Shown: positions 17,095 through 26,696 of the stretch, in pieces
Layout: each line of letters begins with the position of its first letter
Numbering within the stretch: position 1 is the stretch's first letter
Assembly: GCF_010731855.1 (NCBI RefSeq)
Contig: NZ_AP022620.1
Coordinates: 4,526,001-4,590,000 of the forward strand
DNA length: 64,000 bases
From: Mycolicibacterium anyangense
GTDB lineage: Bacteria; Actinomycetota; Actinomycetes; Mycobacteriales; Mycobacteriaceae
Direction of reading: 5' to 3'
Notes under the pieces: generated by a model
Databases searched by the model: none
What the model was told of the DNA's origin: nothing
The model's input: only the letters and a program-made list of their open reading frames with translations
Translations under genes and position numbers: made by a program

Positions 17095-18203
17095 CACTGC
17101 GCCTCCCGTAGCCGGATGTAACGTTCCCGATGCCAGGCCGGGTCGCCGAAGATCTGGGCGTCGGTGCGTGCCCGCCGCAGGTAGAGGTGGGCCGGGTGTT
17201 CCCAGGTGAACCCGATGCCCCCATGTACCTGGATGTTGGTGGCCGCGGTGAACACGAACGCATCAGAGCAGAACGCCTGTGCCAGAGCCAGATCGGCGAT
17301 CCGGTGGGTATCTGCGGCGTCGAAGGCCGCTGCCACGTGGCGGGCCGCCGACAGCGCGGACTGCGCCTCCAGCAGCATGTCGGCGCACAGGTGCTTGATG
17401 GCCTGGAAACTGCCGATCGCGCGACCGAACTGGAACCGTGTCCTGGCGTAGTCGGCGGCCATCTGCGTCACGCGGATCGAGGCACCGGCCTGCTCACCGA
17501 GGAGTGCGATCGAGCTGCGGTCCAGTGCGTCGTCCAGTGCGGCAGAACCGCTGTCGATGGATCCGACCAGTCGGGCCGGTGTCTGATCCAGTGTCAGCCT
17601 GCCCTGCTTGCGGGTCTGGTCGACGGTGGTCAGCGGGCTGACCGCCAGGCCGGGCGCATCGTGGTCGACGGCGAAGATCCCGGTGCCGGCCAGGACGTAG
17701 AAGCGCTGTGCGGCGGTGGCGTCGAGCACGTACGTCTTGGCGCCGGACAATCGCCAGGACGCGCCATTCGCCGTCGCGGTGGTGGCCGACTCGGCAGGCG
17801 GCCGGGCGTGACCTGGCTCAGCGTGCGCCACGGTGGCGATCAGCTCCCCGGTGGCGATCCTGGGCAGCGCGTCGGAGTTCTCTTCCGAATCGCCCAGGGC
17901 GACAAGCAGGTTCGCCGTCAGCACCGAGGATAGGAAGGGGGCGCACAGCAGCGCGGCGCCCATCTGTTCGGACACCACCCCGAGTTCGGCGGCACCAGCC
18001 CCAGCACCGCCGAACTCCTCGGGGATCACCAGCCCCGGGATGCCCATCGCGGCAAGCTCGGCCCACACGGCCGGGTCATGACCGCGATCGTCGGCCATCA
18101 GTCGCCGTACTTCGCTCTCCGGTGAGCGTTTGGCCAGCAGGTCGGCCACCGCCTCGCCGAGGTCGCGCTGTTCGGTGCTCAGTGTGGGGGTCACGGTGCT
18201 CAT
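17094..18203 (-). CDS. Acyl-CoA dehydrogenase, beta-type subunit of a heteromeric pair
   Basis: A 369-aa acyl-CoA dehydrogenase homologue. It keeps the fold (IPEEFGGAGAGAAELGVVSEQ; FQFGRAIGSFQAIKHLCADM) but has no SEPGxGSD-like FAD loop and no GEGT motif, ending instead in IFGDPAWHRERYIRL. That is the pattern of the non-catalytic partner in mycobacterial heterotetrameric dehydrogenases for steroid side chains. ATG 18203 overlaps the lipW stop (ATGA), and its own stop overlaps the next fadE start, so stoichiometric translation is likely. Confidence 0.83.
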   Translation of the reverse strand: MSTVTPTLSTEQRDLGEAVADLLAKRSPESEVRRLMADDRGHDPAVWAELAAMGIPGLVIPEEFGGAGAGAAELGVVSEQMGAALLCAPFLSSVLTANLLVALGDSEENSDALPRIATGELIATVAHAEPGHARPPAESATTATANGASWRLSGAKTYVLDATAAQRFYVLAGTGIFAVDHDAPGLAVSPLTTVDQTRKQGRLTLDQTPARLVGSIDSGSAALDDALDRSSIALLGEQAGASIRVTQMAADYARTRFQFGRAIGSFQAIKHLCADMLLEAQSALSAARHVAAAFDAADTHRIADLALAQAFCSDAFVFTAATNIQVHGGIGFTWEHPAHLYLRRARTDAQIFGDPAWHRERYIRLREAQ

Positions 18204-19084
18204 GAGAGATGCGGCCGCAGGCTGGCGCACTGGCTGTCGAAGAACGCCCGCGAGATCGACGCCTTGGGGGCGATCCCGTCGAAACCGTGGAAGGCTCCGG
18301 GCACCACATGCACCTCGCACGGCACACCGGCGTCCTGCAGCCGTTGCGCGTAGGCGAGATCCTCATCGTGGAACAGGTCCAGGGTGCCGACGCCCAGCCA
18401 GGCCGGGGGCAGACCGGCCAGGTCGGCACGGCGGGCGGGGACGGCGATCTGCGGGTCGGCGCCGCCGAGGTAGGACTGCCAGCCGTAGCGGTTGCTGGTG
18501 GCGTTCCACAACCGGTGACCGGGGTCGTGCAGGTGCTCGCCCACAGTGCGGTCGTCGAGCATCGGATACACCAGCACCTGGAACACGGGGGCGACCTCGC
18601 CGCGGTCGCGGGCCAGCAGTGCCAGGGCCGCCGTCAGGCCGCCGCCGGCGCTCGCCCCGCCGATCGCGATGCGGTCGCGATCGGCGCCGGGCAGGTCGGC
18701 CAGCCAGGTCAGCGCGGTGTAGCAGTCCTGCAGCGGCGCCGGGTAGGGATGCTCGGGGGCCAGCCGGTAGTCGACGGAGGCCACCGTGATCCCCAGCGCG
18801 GCGACGAACCGGCGGCACAGCGCGTCGTCCTGGGCGGCGGTCCCGATGACGTAGCCGCCGCCGTGAATCCATAGCAGCGCACCGGTGGTGGTCGTGGCGC
18901 CGGCGGGCCGGTAGAGCCGCACCCCGACACCCGAGGGCAGGGTCAGCACCTCGACACCGTCGTTGTCGACGCGCATCAGCCCGGTGATCCTGCGCAGGGC
19001 GGGCGTCGTCAGGCCGGAGATGAGCTTGCGGGGGACGAACCGCGCGGCACTGCGCAGTTCGTGATGGATGTCAGTGTTGGACAC
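18200..19084 (-). CDS. lipW: HSL-family esterase/lipase LipW
   Basis: A 294-aa alpha/beta hydrolase of the hormone-sensitive lipase family. The oxyanion motif HGGGY, the nucleophile GGASAGG and the YRLAPEHPYPAPLQD helix are all present; the acid and His lie near the C-terminus (FHDED; GAFHGFD). Position after the Rv0216-like block matches M. tuberculosis lipW (Rv0217c). It is the first gene of an operon with two fadE genes and is divergent from a Baeyer-Villiger monooxygenase, so hydrolysis of the ester that enzyme makes is plausible. Confidence 0.82.
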   Translation of the reverse strand: MSNTDIHHELRSAARFVPRKLISGLTTPALRRITGLMRVDNDGVEVLTLPSGVGVRLYRPAGATTTTGALLWIHGGGYVIGTAAQDDALCRRFVAALGITVASVDYRLAPEHPYPAPLQDCYTALTWLADLPGADRDRIAIGGASAGGGLTAALALLARDRGEVAPVFQVLVYPMLDDRTVGEHLHDPGHRLWNATSNRYGWQSYLGGADPQIAVPARRADLAGLPPAWLGVGTLDLFHDEDLAYAQRLQDAGVPCEVHVVPGAFHGFDGIAPKASISRAFFDSQCASLRPHLS

Positions 19085-19178
19085 CTGTCGAGTATGGCCC
19101 GCGGTCGCAACGCCGTCGCGGCTGCCCCCGGGTGAGACGGCCCTTGCTCGCCGGTGGGCCGCGACGTATCGTGAGGTC

Positions 19179-19206
19179 CGCTATTACGGAACTCCGCGTA
19201 GCGTAA
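19179..19206. promoter_or_regulatory. Overlapping inverted repeats in the lipW/BVMO divergent promoter
   Basis: CGCTA (19179-19183) pairs with TAGCG (19199-19203), and TTACG (19184-19188) with CGTAA (19202-19206). The site lies between the divergent lipW and monooxygenase genes, 27 bp before the ATG at 19233. A promoter or operator is likely here; the protein that binds is unknown. Confidence 0.35.
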
Positions 19207-19232
19207 TTGCGGAGGCGGTGAGAGGACCCGGT

Positions 19233-21170
19233 ATGACCCGCAATCCCTATGCCGGCCAACCGTTCACGTCGTCCGACGAGGAGATCGCCGCGGCGTTGGA
19301 GCAGGTCAGCATTCCCACCCTGCTGCTGTCGCTGGTGCACATCACCGGCGATCCGCGCTACATCCGCGAGTTCCACCAGGCCGGGTTGTTCCTCAACGAG
19401 GTGCAGGGCTTCATGTCCGAGGAGGACAAGGCCAAGGCCCGCGCGCTGGCCCTGCCCGTGATCGCCGACTACCGCGACCGCGGCTGCCCGGGCCCGGTGC
19501 CGCTGAGCTCCGAGCTGATCGGCGAGATGCTCGACTGGGCGGCGTGCGAACACGTCGACGCCGAATACCAGCCGATGGTTCTCGAGGAGATGGACCTCGA
19601 GGGCGTCGACCCGCGGCGCCCCGCCGCACTGGATCCCGCCGCCACCGCCGACTTCCCGGTCGTCGTGATCGGCTGCGGGGAGTCGGGTCTGCTCGCGGCG
19701 ATCCGGCTCAAGCAGGCCAACATCGGGTTCACCGTGATCGAGAAGAACGCCGGTCCTGGCGGAACATGGTGGGAGAACAGCTATCCCGGCGCGCGCGTCG
19801 ATGTGGCCAATCACTTCTACTGCTACAGCTTCGAGCCGTCCAACAACTGGTCGCACTACTTCGCCGAACAGCCGGAGTTGCGTGCCTACTTCGAGTCGGT
19901 GCTCGATCGGCATGCGCTCAACGACAACGTACGCTGGGAGACCGAGGTGGTCTCGGCAGTCTGGAACGACGCCGACGGCAGCTGGCTGGTGACGGTCCGT
20001 GGCCCCGACGGTGCCGAGTCGCAGCTGCGGGCCCGCGCGGTGATCACCGCGGTCGGACAACTCAACCGGCCACAGATCCCCGACATCGAGGGCGCAGATA
20101 CCTTCGCGGGCCCGGCGTTCCACTCGGCGGCCTGGGATCACACCGTCGACCTCGCCGGCAAGCGGGTCGCCCTGATCGGGGCCGGTGCCAGCGGATTCCA
20201 GATCGCCCCCGCGATCGCCGATACCGTCGAGCATCTGACGGTGTTCCAGCGCACCGCGCAGTGGATGTTCCCCAACCCGATGTACCACGACAGCGTTCCC
20301 GAAGGCGTGCGCTGGGCGATGGACCACCTCCCGTTCTACGGCCGCTGGTACCGGTTCATCCTGATGTGGCCCGGTGCCGACAAGGGTTTGGACGCAGCAC
20401 GTTCGGATCCCGGCTACACCCATCCCGATGACCCCGATTACGCGGTCAGTGAGATCAACGCGATGGCCCGGCTGATGTTCAGCGACTGGATCACCACCCA
20501 GGTCGACGGAGACGACGAGCTACTGGCCAAGGTGCTGCCGGACTATCCGGCCACCGGCAAGCGCACCCTGCAGGACAACGGAACCTGGCTGAAGACCCTG
20601 CGCCGCGCCGACGTCGAGCTGGTTCGCACCCCGATCGAACGGATCACCCCGACCGCAGTCGTCACCGCCGACGGTGTCACCCACGACGTGGACGTCATCG
20701 TGTACGCCACCGGTTTTCGGGCCACCGAGGTGTTGTATCCGCTGACCATCACCGGCCGCGACGGGGTGGACCTGCGCACAACGTGGGGGTCCCGTCCGGT
20801 GGGCTATCTGGGCGTCACCGTCCCGGGCTTCCCTAACTTCTTCATGCTCTACGGCCCCGGCAACCATCTGGCGCACGGTGGAAGCCTGATCTTCAACTCC
20901 GAACTGCAGATGCGCTACGTCAACCTGCTCCTGGCCGAGCTGATCGGCAAGCACCTGCATTCCATCGAGCCCACCACCGAGGCCACCGACGACTGGCATC
21001 GCCGCCACCAGGCCGAGATCAAGACCATGGTGTGGGCGCACCCGTCGATCAAGCACTCGTACTTCAAGAACGCCGACGGCGAAATCCACACCGTGAGTCC
21101 CTGGCGGCTGCCGGTGTTCTGGGGCGCCGTCCGCGAACCCGACTGGTCGAAGTTCGTCGTGAGGAACTAG
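19233..21170 (+). CDS. Baeyer-Villiger flavin monooxygenase, HAPMO-like
   Basis: A 645-aa FAD/NADPH enzyme that inserts oxygen beside a ketone to give an ester or lactone. The FAD Rossmann motif is VVVIGCGESGLLAA at about residue 147, the type I BVMO fingerprint FAGPAFHSAAW fits FxGxxxHxxxW, and the NADPH Rossmann motif is ALIGAGASGFQIAP. About 145 residues precede the first Rossmann fold, as in 4-hydroxyacetophenone monooxygenase, which is also about 640 aa. The ATG at 19233 follows AGAGGA; the frame is open further upstream but not protein-like. A zinc alcohol dehydrogenase follows after 9 bp. Confidence 0.9.
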   Translation: MTRNPYAGQPFTSSDEEIAAALEQVSIPTLLLSLVHITGDPRYIREFHQAGLFLNEVQGFMSEEDKAKARALALPVIADYRDRGCPGPVPLSSELIGEMLDWAACEHVDAEYQPMVLEEMDLEGVDPRRPAALDPAATADFPVVVIGCGESGLLAAIRLKQANIGFTVIEKNAGPGGTWWENSYPGARVDVANHFYCYSFEPSNNWSHYFAEQPELRAYFESVLDRHALNDNVRWETEVVSAVWNDADGSWLVTVRGPDGAESQLRARAVITAVGQLNRPQIPDIEGADTFAGPAFHSAAWDHTVDLAGKRVALIGAGASGFQIAPAIADTVEHLTVFQRTAQWMFPNPMYHDSVPEGVRWAMDHLPFYGRWYRFILMWPGADKGLDAARSDPGYTHPDDPDYAVSEINAMARLMFSDWITTQVDGDDELLAKVLPDYPATGKRTLQDNGTWLKTLRRADVELVRTPIERITPTAVVTADGVTHDVDVIVYATGFRATEVLYPLTITGRDGVDLRTTWGSRPVGYLGVTVPGFPNFFMLYGPGNHLAHGGSLIFNSELQMRYVNLLLAELIGKHLHSIEPTTEATDDWHRRHQAEIKTMVWAHPSIKHSYFKNADGEIHTVSPWRLPVFWGAVREPDWSKFVVRN

Positions 21171-21179
21171 GAGACTCCC

Positions 21180-22205
21180 ATGCGCGCGGTGCTCATCGAG
21201 ACCCCCGGGTCGGTGCGGGTGGACACCTGGCCCGACCCGGTGCTTCCCGGACCGGACGCTGCGATCGTCCAGGTCAGCGCGACCGCGATCTGCGGCTCGG
21301 ACCTGCATTTCTACGAGGGGGATTACCCGTTGTTCGCGCCCGTCTCGCTCGGTCACGAAGCGGTCGGCACCGTGGTCGAGGTCGGCCCGGATGTGCGGAC
21401 GGTCAAGGTCGGTGACCAGGTCCTGGTGTCCTCGGTAGCGGGATGCGGCGGCTGCATCGGCTGCGCCACCAAGGACCCGACCCGGTGTGTGTCGGGCCCG
21501 CAGATTTTCGGCTCCGGCGGTCTCGGCGGTGCCCAGGCCGAACTGCTGGCCGTCCCGGCCGCGGACTTCCAACTGCTGCGCATACCCGAGGGCATCGGCA
21601 CCGAACAGGCTCTGCTGCTCACCGACAATCTGTCGACCGGGTGGGCGGGCGCCAAGCGGGCCGATATCCCGTTGGGTGGCACCGCGGTGGTGGTCGGGCT
21701 GGGCGCGGTGGGTCTGTGTGCGGTGCGCAGCGCGCTATTCCTCGGTGCCGCACAAGTTTTCGCTGTCGACCCGGTTCAGGAACGCCGGGACCGGGCTGCG
21801 GCTCTGGGTGCGATACCGCTTCCGCCGCCCGCTCTGTCCGCTGTCATGGCGGCCACCGGGGGCCTGGGGGCCGACTCGGTGATCGACGCGGTGGCCAGTG
21901 ACACCTCGCTGGACGATTCGATCGCGACGGTGCGCGCCGGCGGCACGGTCTCGGTGATCGGGGTGCACAATCTCAACCCGTACCCGTTCCCGGCGCTGGC
22001 GTCCCTGGTGCGCGGCCTGACCGTGCGCTGGACCACCGCGCCGGTGCAGCAGACCTGGCCCGAACTGATCCCGCTGCTGCAGAACGGCCGCCTCGCCGTC
22101 GACGGCATCTTCACCACCCGGCTGCCGCTGGATCGCGCTGCCGAGGGCTATGCGGCCGTCGCCTCCCGCTCCGGCGAGCACGTCAAAGTGCTGCTCACGC
22201 CGTAG
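21180..22205 (+). CDS. Zinc-dependent medium-chain alcohol dehydrogenase
   Basis: A 341-aa MDR-family dehydrogenase. CGSD supplies the first catalytic zinc Cys, GHEAVG the His-Glu pair, and a four-Cys structural zinc lobe (CGGCIGCATKDPTRC) follows. The Rossmann motif is VVGLGAVGLCAV. It starts 9 bp after the BVMO with GGAG in front, so it belongs to the same operon and probably oxidises a secondary alcohol to the ketone that the monooxygenase uses. Its 3' end overlaps the convergent amidohydrolase by 11 bp. Confidence 0.9.
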   Translation: MRAVLIETPGSVRVDTWPDPVLPGPDAAIVQVSATAICGSDLHFYEGDYPLFAPVSLGHEAVGTVVEVGPDVRTVKVGDQVLVSSVAGCGGCIGCATKDPTRCVSGPQIFGSGGLGGAQAELLAVPAADFQLLRIPEGIGTEQALLLTDNLSTGWAGAKRADIPLGGTAVVVGLGAVGLCAVRSALFLGAAQVFAVDPVQERRDRAAALGAIPLPPPALSAVMAATGGLGADSVIDAVASDTSLDDSIATVRAGGTVSVIGVHNLNPYPFPALASLVRGLTVRWTTAPVQQTWPELIPLLQNGRLAVDGIFTTRLPLDRAAEGYAAVASRSGEHVKVLLTP

Positions 22206-23841
22206 CGGCGCGGTAGACGGTCTGCCCCTCCTTGACGGTCTCCACCACACCGATGTCCTTGATGGCCATCGGATCCACGGTCAGCGGATTGTCTTCCAGC
22301 ACAACCAGATCGGCGAGCTTGCCGACTTCCAGCGAGCCCTTCTGGTCGGCCTCGCGGTACTGGCGGGCGGCGTTGATCGTGATGGCCTTGATCGCCTCCA
22401 GCGGGGTGACCCGCTGATCGCCACCGATGAGCGCCCCGCTGCGCGATACCCGGTTGACTGCCGTCCAGACCACGAACATCTGATCCAGCGGCGTCACCAC
22501 GAAGTCGGTGTGGTTGGTGGGCTGCAATCCGAGATCGATCGCCGCCCGCATCGGGGACAGGAAGTGCGCCTGCTCAGGGCCGCGCAACTGGACGTGGGCA
22601 TCACCGAAATAGAAGGCGTGTGAGGTGAAGAACGACGGGATGATCCGGTAGTCGACATAACGCTGCAGTTGGTCGCGCCGTACGAACTGGGAGTGCACCA
22701 TCACCGTCAGCCGGTCGCGGCGCAGGTCGTCGGCGGCGGCGAACTCGTGGGCGGCCAGTGCGACGTCGATGGCGGCGTCGCCGTTGGCGTGTATATCCAA
22801 CGGAAGCCCCAGGTCGTAGACCTGTTTGAACCACCCGTTGACGGTGTCCTGGGAGAACCCGAGCTCACCGCGCCAGTTGTGCTGACCGTCCGGGCCGTCG
22901 GTCAGGTACGGCGTGCTGAAGTAGGCGGTGCGCCCTTGCGGTGAGCCGTCCAGCGTCACCTTCACCCCGCCGAGCTTGACCCGGTTGCGGTAGCGGCCGA
23001 ACTCTTGTGGCGGATGGCTGCGTAGCACCTCGTCGAGTTCCAGGATGAACGGGTAGGCGACGACGTCGATCAGATTCGCACCGCCTTCGGCGGCCCGGTA
23101 GATCAGCTCCACATCGGCGGCATGGGTGGCGCCTTCGTGTGCGGTGGTGATACCCGCGGCGGCGTACAGCAGCTGACCGGCTCGACTCCAAGAGATTTCC
23201 TGTGCAGCAGTGGGTTTGGGCATGGCGGCGAAGATCGGCAGGAATGCCGTCTCCATCACCAGGCCATCCGGTTCGGTCGATCCCGGCTTGCGGACGATCA
23301 CCCCGCCGGGCGGTGTGGGGGTGTCTGCGGTGATGCCGAACATCTGCATCGCCGCGGAGTTGAGCACCGCTCCGTGCATCGACACATGGCCCACCACCAC
23401 CGGGTTGTCCGGGAACTCGGCGTCGAGATCTTCCTTGTGCAGGGCTCGCCCGCCCGGCATCAGCGTGTCGTCGTAGCCGTAGGCCACGATCATCTCGTCA
23501 CGCGGTATCCGCTGCGAGTCCCGGAACTTCTTGAGCTCCTGGATGATCGCCCCGACGTCGGCACCGGGGCCGGCCGGTGGTGAGAAGACGTTGACCTGGT
23601 TGGCCACCGTCAGGGAGTTGATGTAGTGGCTGTGCGGGTCCAGGAACCCCGGCAGCAGCGTCGCACCGGCCAGATCGACCACCCGGGTGTCGGGTCCCTG
23701 CTGGCCTGCCAGCACTTCGTCATGGCCGCCGACCGCGACGATGCGTCCGTCGCGTACCGCCAGCGCCTGCGCCGAAGGGTTGGTGTCGTCGACGGTGACG
23801 ATGTCACCGCCGACGTAAACGGTGTCGGCAGCTGTGGCCAT
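22195..23841 (-). CDS. YtcJ-like amidohydrolase
   Basis: A 548-aa amidohydrolase of the YtcJ/AaHIT group. Motifs: LLPGFLDPHSHY (metal His pair) near residue 67, DIHANGDAAIDVALAAH and VMVHSQFV (further His ligands), and NHTDFVVTP with the late Asp. The C-terminal KGSLEVGKLADLVVLEDNP is typical. ATG 23841 follows GGGAGG. Members hydrolyse N-acyl or formamide-type compounds, but substrates are poorly known. It is a single-gene unit facing the BVMO-ADH operon, so functional linkage to it is weak. Confidence 0.87.
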   Translation of the reverse strand: MATAADTVYVGGDIVTVDDTNPSAQALAVRDGRIVAVGGHDEVLAGQQGPDTRVVDLAGATLLPGFLDPHSHYINSLTVANQVNVFSPPAGPGADVGAIIQELKKFRDSQRIPRDEMIVAYGYDDTLMPGGRALHKEDLDAEFPDNPVVVGHVSMHGAVLNSAAMQMFGITADTPTPPGGVIVRKPGSTEPDGLVMETAFLPIFAAMPKPTAAQEISWSRAGQLLYAAAGITTAHEGATHAADVELIYRAAEGGANLIDVVAYPFILELDEVLRSHPPQEFGRYRNRVKLGGVKVTLDGSPQGRTAYFSTPYLTDGPDGQHNWRGELGFSQDTVNGWFKQVYDLGLPLDIHANGDAAIDVALAAHEFAAADDLRRDRLTVMVHSQFVRRDQLQRYVDYRIIPSFFTSHAFYFGDAHVQLRGPEQAHFLSPMRAAIDLGLQPTNHTDFVVTPLDQMFVVWTAVNRVSRSGALIGGDQRVTPLEAIKAITINAARQYREADQKGSLEVGKLADLVVLEDNPLTVDPMAIKDIGVVETVKEGQTVYRAATA

Positions 23842-24044
23842 CTGGACCTCCCGGGGGTCGACCGAAAGTGTAGGCCAGCAGCGGGCCTCCTGCGGCTCGG
23901 AATCACCAATCGCGGCAAACACCCCCGTGCTGGGTAAGCCAAGGGACCACACGGACCTGGCGGCCGGATGGCCGGCGGCAGCAAAGATGAACGGTTCGGT
24001 GTGATTACCGTTTCCGGCCGGGGAGTTGCGGGTACGCTCGCGCC

Positions 24045-25241
24045 ATGACGGGACGACCGTGGGACCGGCTGAGCTGGATGCTCGAAGCCGGGCCCGCCGA
24101 CTACGCCTTGGCGATGAGTGTGGCCACCGCCCAGTTGCCGGTGATCGGGCGGCACCTCGAACCGCTGGGCGCCGCGACCGCGATGAGTGTCTGGGGCTAC
24201 CGCCATCTGCCGGACTTCATGCAGTCGACCGCCCGGTCCTGGCTGGCCCCGGGAGCCGGGCAAACCCGAAAGTCGCAGCGGGTGAGTACCCACGAGGTGT
24301 CCGACGCCGGGCTGCGCGGTGTGGTGGCTGCCGAGGATCTGCAGATCGACTGGCCGGCACCGGACCGGATGCCACCGCTGTGGAAGGCCTTCGAGCATCG
24401 CAAGCTGCTCTACCGCTCCGGGGTGCGCTACGGCAACCATCCGGCGCAGCGGCTCGACGTGTGGCGGCGCAAGCACCTGCCTGTCGAGCCCGCGCCCGTG
24501 CTGCTGTTCATCCCCGGTGGCGCCTGGGTGCTCGGTACCCGCATGCTGCAGGGGTACGCGCTGATGGCGCATCTGGCCGCCAAGGGCTGGGTGTGCCTGT
24601 CGATCGACTACCGGGTGGCCCCACACCACCCGTGGCCCAACCACATCCACGACGTGAAGACCGCCATCGCCTGGGCCAGGGCCAACGTCGACCGTTTCGG
24701 CGGCGATCGGGATTTCGTTGCGGTGGCCGGTGCGTCGGCGGGTGGCCACCTGGCCGCGCTCGCCGGTCTGTCCATCGACGACCCGCACTATCAGGCACAC
24801 CTACCGGAGGGTTCGGACACTTCGGTCGACGCCGTCGTCGGGATCTACGGCCGCTACGACTGGGAGGACAGGTCCACCGACGAACGGATCCGGTTCGTCG
24901 AGTTCCTGGAGCGGGTGGTAGTCAACAAGCGGCTCGACCAGCACGGTGAGGTTTTCCGCAGTGCCTCACCGATCGCGCGGGTGCACTCCGAGGCGCCGCC
25001 GTTCCTGGTGCTGCACGGATCGGCCGACACGGTCATTCCGGTCGACCAGGCCCGCGGATTCGTCGAGCGGCTGCGTGCGGTCTCGCGATCCCCGGTGAGT
25101 TACGTCGAGCTGCCCGGTGCCGGGCATGGTTTCGACATGGTCGACGGTGCCCGGACCGGCTCGGCGGCCACCGCAATCGGCTTGTTCCTCAACCACATTC
25201 ACCGTGACCGAACCAGGATGGCTGCCCGAGAGGTCATCTGA
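24045..25241 (+). CDS. lipC: Esterase/lipase LipC
   Basis: A 398-aa alpha/beta hydrolase close in length to M. tuberculosis LipC (Rv0220, about 403 aa). It has an N-terminal ~130-residue helical region, the oxyanion segment FIPGGAW, YRVAPHHPWPNHIHDVKTAI, the nucleophile GASAGG, the acid in HGSADTVIPV and the His in GAGHGFDMV. Expected to hydrolyse esters with short to long acyl chains, often at the cell surface. The Rv0221-like acyltransferase follows after 36 bp. A paralogue lies at 27651-28946 on the other strand. Confidence 0.88.
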   Translation: MTGRPWDRLSWMLEAGPADYALAMSVATAQLPVIGRHLEPLGAATAMSVWGYRHLPDFMQSTARSWLAPGAGQTRKSQRVSTHEVSDAGLRGVVAAEDLQIDWPAPDRMPPLWKAFEHRKLLYRSGVRYGNHPAQRLDVWRRKHLPVEPAPVLLFIPGGAWVLGTRMLQGYALMAHLAAKGWVCLSIDYRVAPHHPWPNHIHDVKTAIAWARANVDRFGGDRDFVAVAGASAGGHLAALAGLSIDDPHYQAHLPEGSDTSVDAVVGIYGRYDWEDRSTDERIRFVEFLERVVVNKRLDQHGEVFRSASPIARVHSEAPPFLVLHGSADTVIPVDQARGFVERLRAVSRSPVSYVELPGAGHGFDMVDGARTGSAATAIGLFLNHIHRDRTRMAAREVI

Positions 25242-25277
25242 GCGGTCGCCGAGATTGTCCGGTGTGGAGGTGCAGCG

Positions 25278-26696
25278 GTGAAAAGGCTCAGCGGCTGGGA
25301 CGCGGTGCTGTTGTACAGCGAGGCCCCCAACGTTCACATGCACACCCTCAAGGTGGCGGTCATCGAGTTGGAGGATCTCGGCGGCCGGACCTTCGGCGTG
25401 GACGAGTTCCGCGAGGTGTTGCGGGGGCGGCTCTACAAGCTCGACCCGTTCCGCTACCAGCTGGTGGACATTCCGTTCAAGTTCCACCACCCGATGTGGC
25501 GGGAGCACTGCGACGTCGACCTCGACTACCACATCAGGGGTTGGCGGGTCGCGCAGCCGGGCGGACGCCGCCAGCTGGACGAGGCGATCGGGCAGATCGC
25601 CAGCACGCCGCTGGATCGCCGCCGGCCGTTGTGGGAGATGTACTTCGTCGAGGGGCTGGCCAACGGCCGTATCGCGGTGGTGGGCAAGATCCATCACGCA
25701 CTGGCCGACGGCGTGGCATCGGGCAATCTGATGGCGCGCGGCATGGATCTGCAACAGGGTCCGGACCCGGGCCAGGCCTACCGCACCGACCCCCAACCCC
25801 AGCGTGGCGAGCTCATCCGGTCGGCCTTCGCCGACCACCTGCGCCAGATCGCGCGGGTGCCTGCCACGATCAAGTACACCGCCGACGGTCTGGCTCGCGT
25901 CCGGCGTAGCTCGCGCAAGCTCTCGCCCGAACTCACCATGCCGTTCACTCCGCCGCCGTCTTTCCTCAACCATGTGTTGACGCCCGAACGACGTTTTGCA
26001 ACAGCAACTTTGGCGTTGGCTGAGGTAAAGGAGACCAGCAAGCACCTTGGTGTGACGATCAACGACATCGTGCTGGCCACCGCCGCAGGTGCGCTACGGA
26101 CTCTGCTGCTGCGCTACGACGGTGTCGCCGACCATCCGCTGCTGGCCTCGGTGCCGGTCAGTTTCAACTTCGATCCGGATCGGGTGTCGGGCAACTATTT
26201 CACCGGGATGATGGTGGCGCTGCCGGTCGAGATCGACGACCCGCTGGAACGGGTGCGCCACACCCACGACGCGGCCGTCACCGCCAAGGAAGCACACCAG
26301 CTGGTCGGGCCGGAACTCATCAGCCGGTGGGCGGCATATCTTCCGCCTGCACCTGCCGAGGCGTTGTTCAAGAGGTTGTCGGCCAAGGACGGTCAGAACA
26401 AGGTGATGAACCTGCCGATCTCCAATGTGCCCGGGCCGCGCCAGCGCGGCAGGGTCGGCGGAGCGCAGGTGACCGAGATCTACTCGGTGGGTCCGTTGAC
26501 AGCGGGCAGCGGTGTGAACATCACGGTGTGGAGTTACGTCGACCAGCTCAACATCTCGGTGCTCACCGATGGGGCCACCGTCGGCGATCCCCATGAGATC
26601 ACCGACGCGATGTTGACGGCGTTCGCGCAAACACGTTTGGCGGCAGGGCTTTCCGACGAATTGACCGTGGTCGAGTCGGCAATGGCGCAGGCCTGA
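25278..26696 (+). CDS. Wax ester synthase/diacylglycerol acyltransferase (Rv0221-like)
   Basis: A 472-aa WS/DGAT, transferring acyl groups from acyl-CoA to diacylglycerol or alcohols for storage lipid. The catalytic HHxxxDG reads HHALADG at about residue 138, with the family's NDIVLATAAGALR segment and the C-terminal NLPISNVPGPR motif. GTG 25278 follows GGAGG. It is paired with lipC as in M. tuberculosis, giving a combined ester hydrolysis and re-esterification unit. Confidence 0.93.
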   Translation: MKRLSGWDAVLLYSEAPNVHMHTLKVAVIELEDLGGRTFGVDEFREVLRGRLYKLDPFRYQLVDIPFKFHHPMWREHCDVDLDYHIRGWRVAQPGGRRQLDEAIGQIASTPLDRRRPLWEMYFVEGLANGRIAVVGKIHHALADGVASGNLMARGMDLQQGPDPGQAYRTDPQPQRGELIRSAFADHLRQIARVPATIKYTADGLARVRRSSRKLSPELTMPFTPPPSFLNHVLTPERRFATATLALAEVKETSKHLGVTINDIVLATAAGALRTLLLRYDGVADHPLLASVPVSFNFDPDRVSGNYFTGMMVALPVEIDDPLERVRHTHDAAVTAKEAHQLVGPELISRWAAYLPPAPAEALFKRLSAKDGQNKVMNLPISNVPGPRQRGRVGGAQVTEIYSVGPLTAGSGVNITVWSYVDQLNISVLTDGATVGDPHEITDAMLTAFAQTRLAAGLSDELTVVESAMAQA

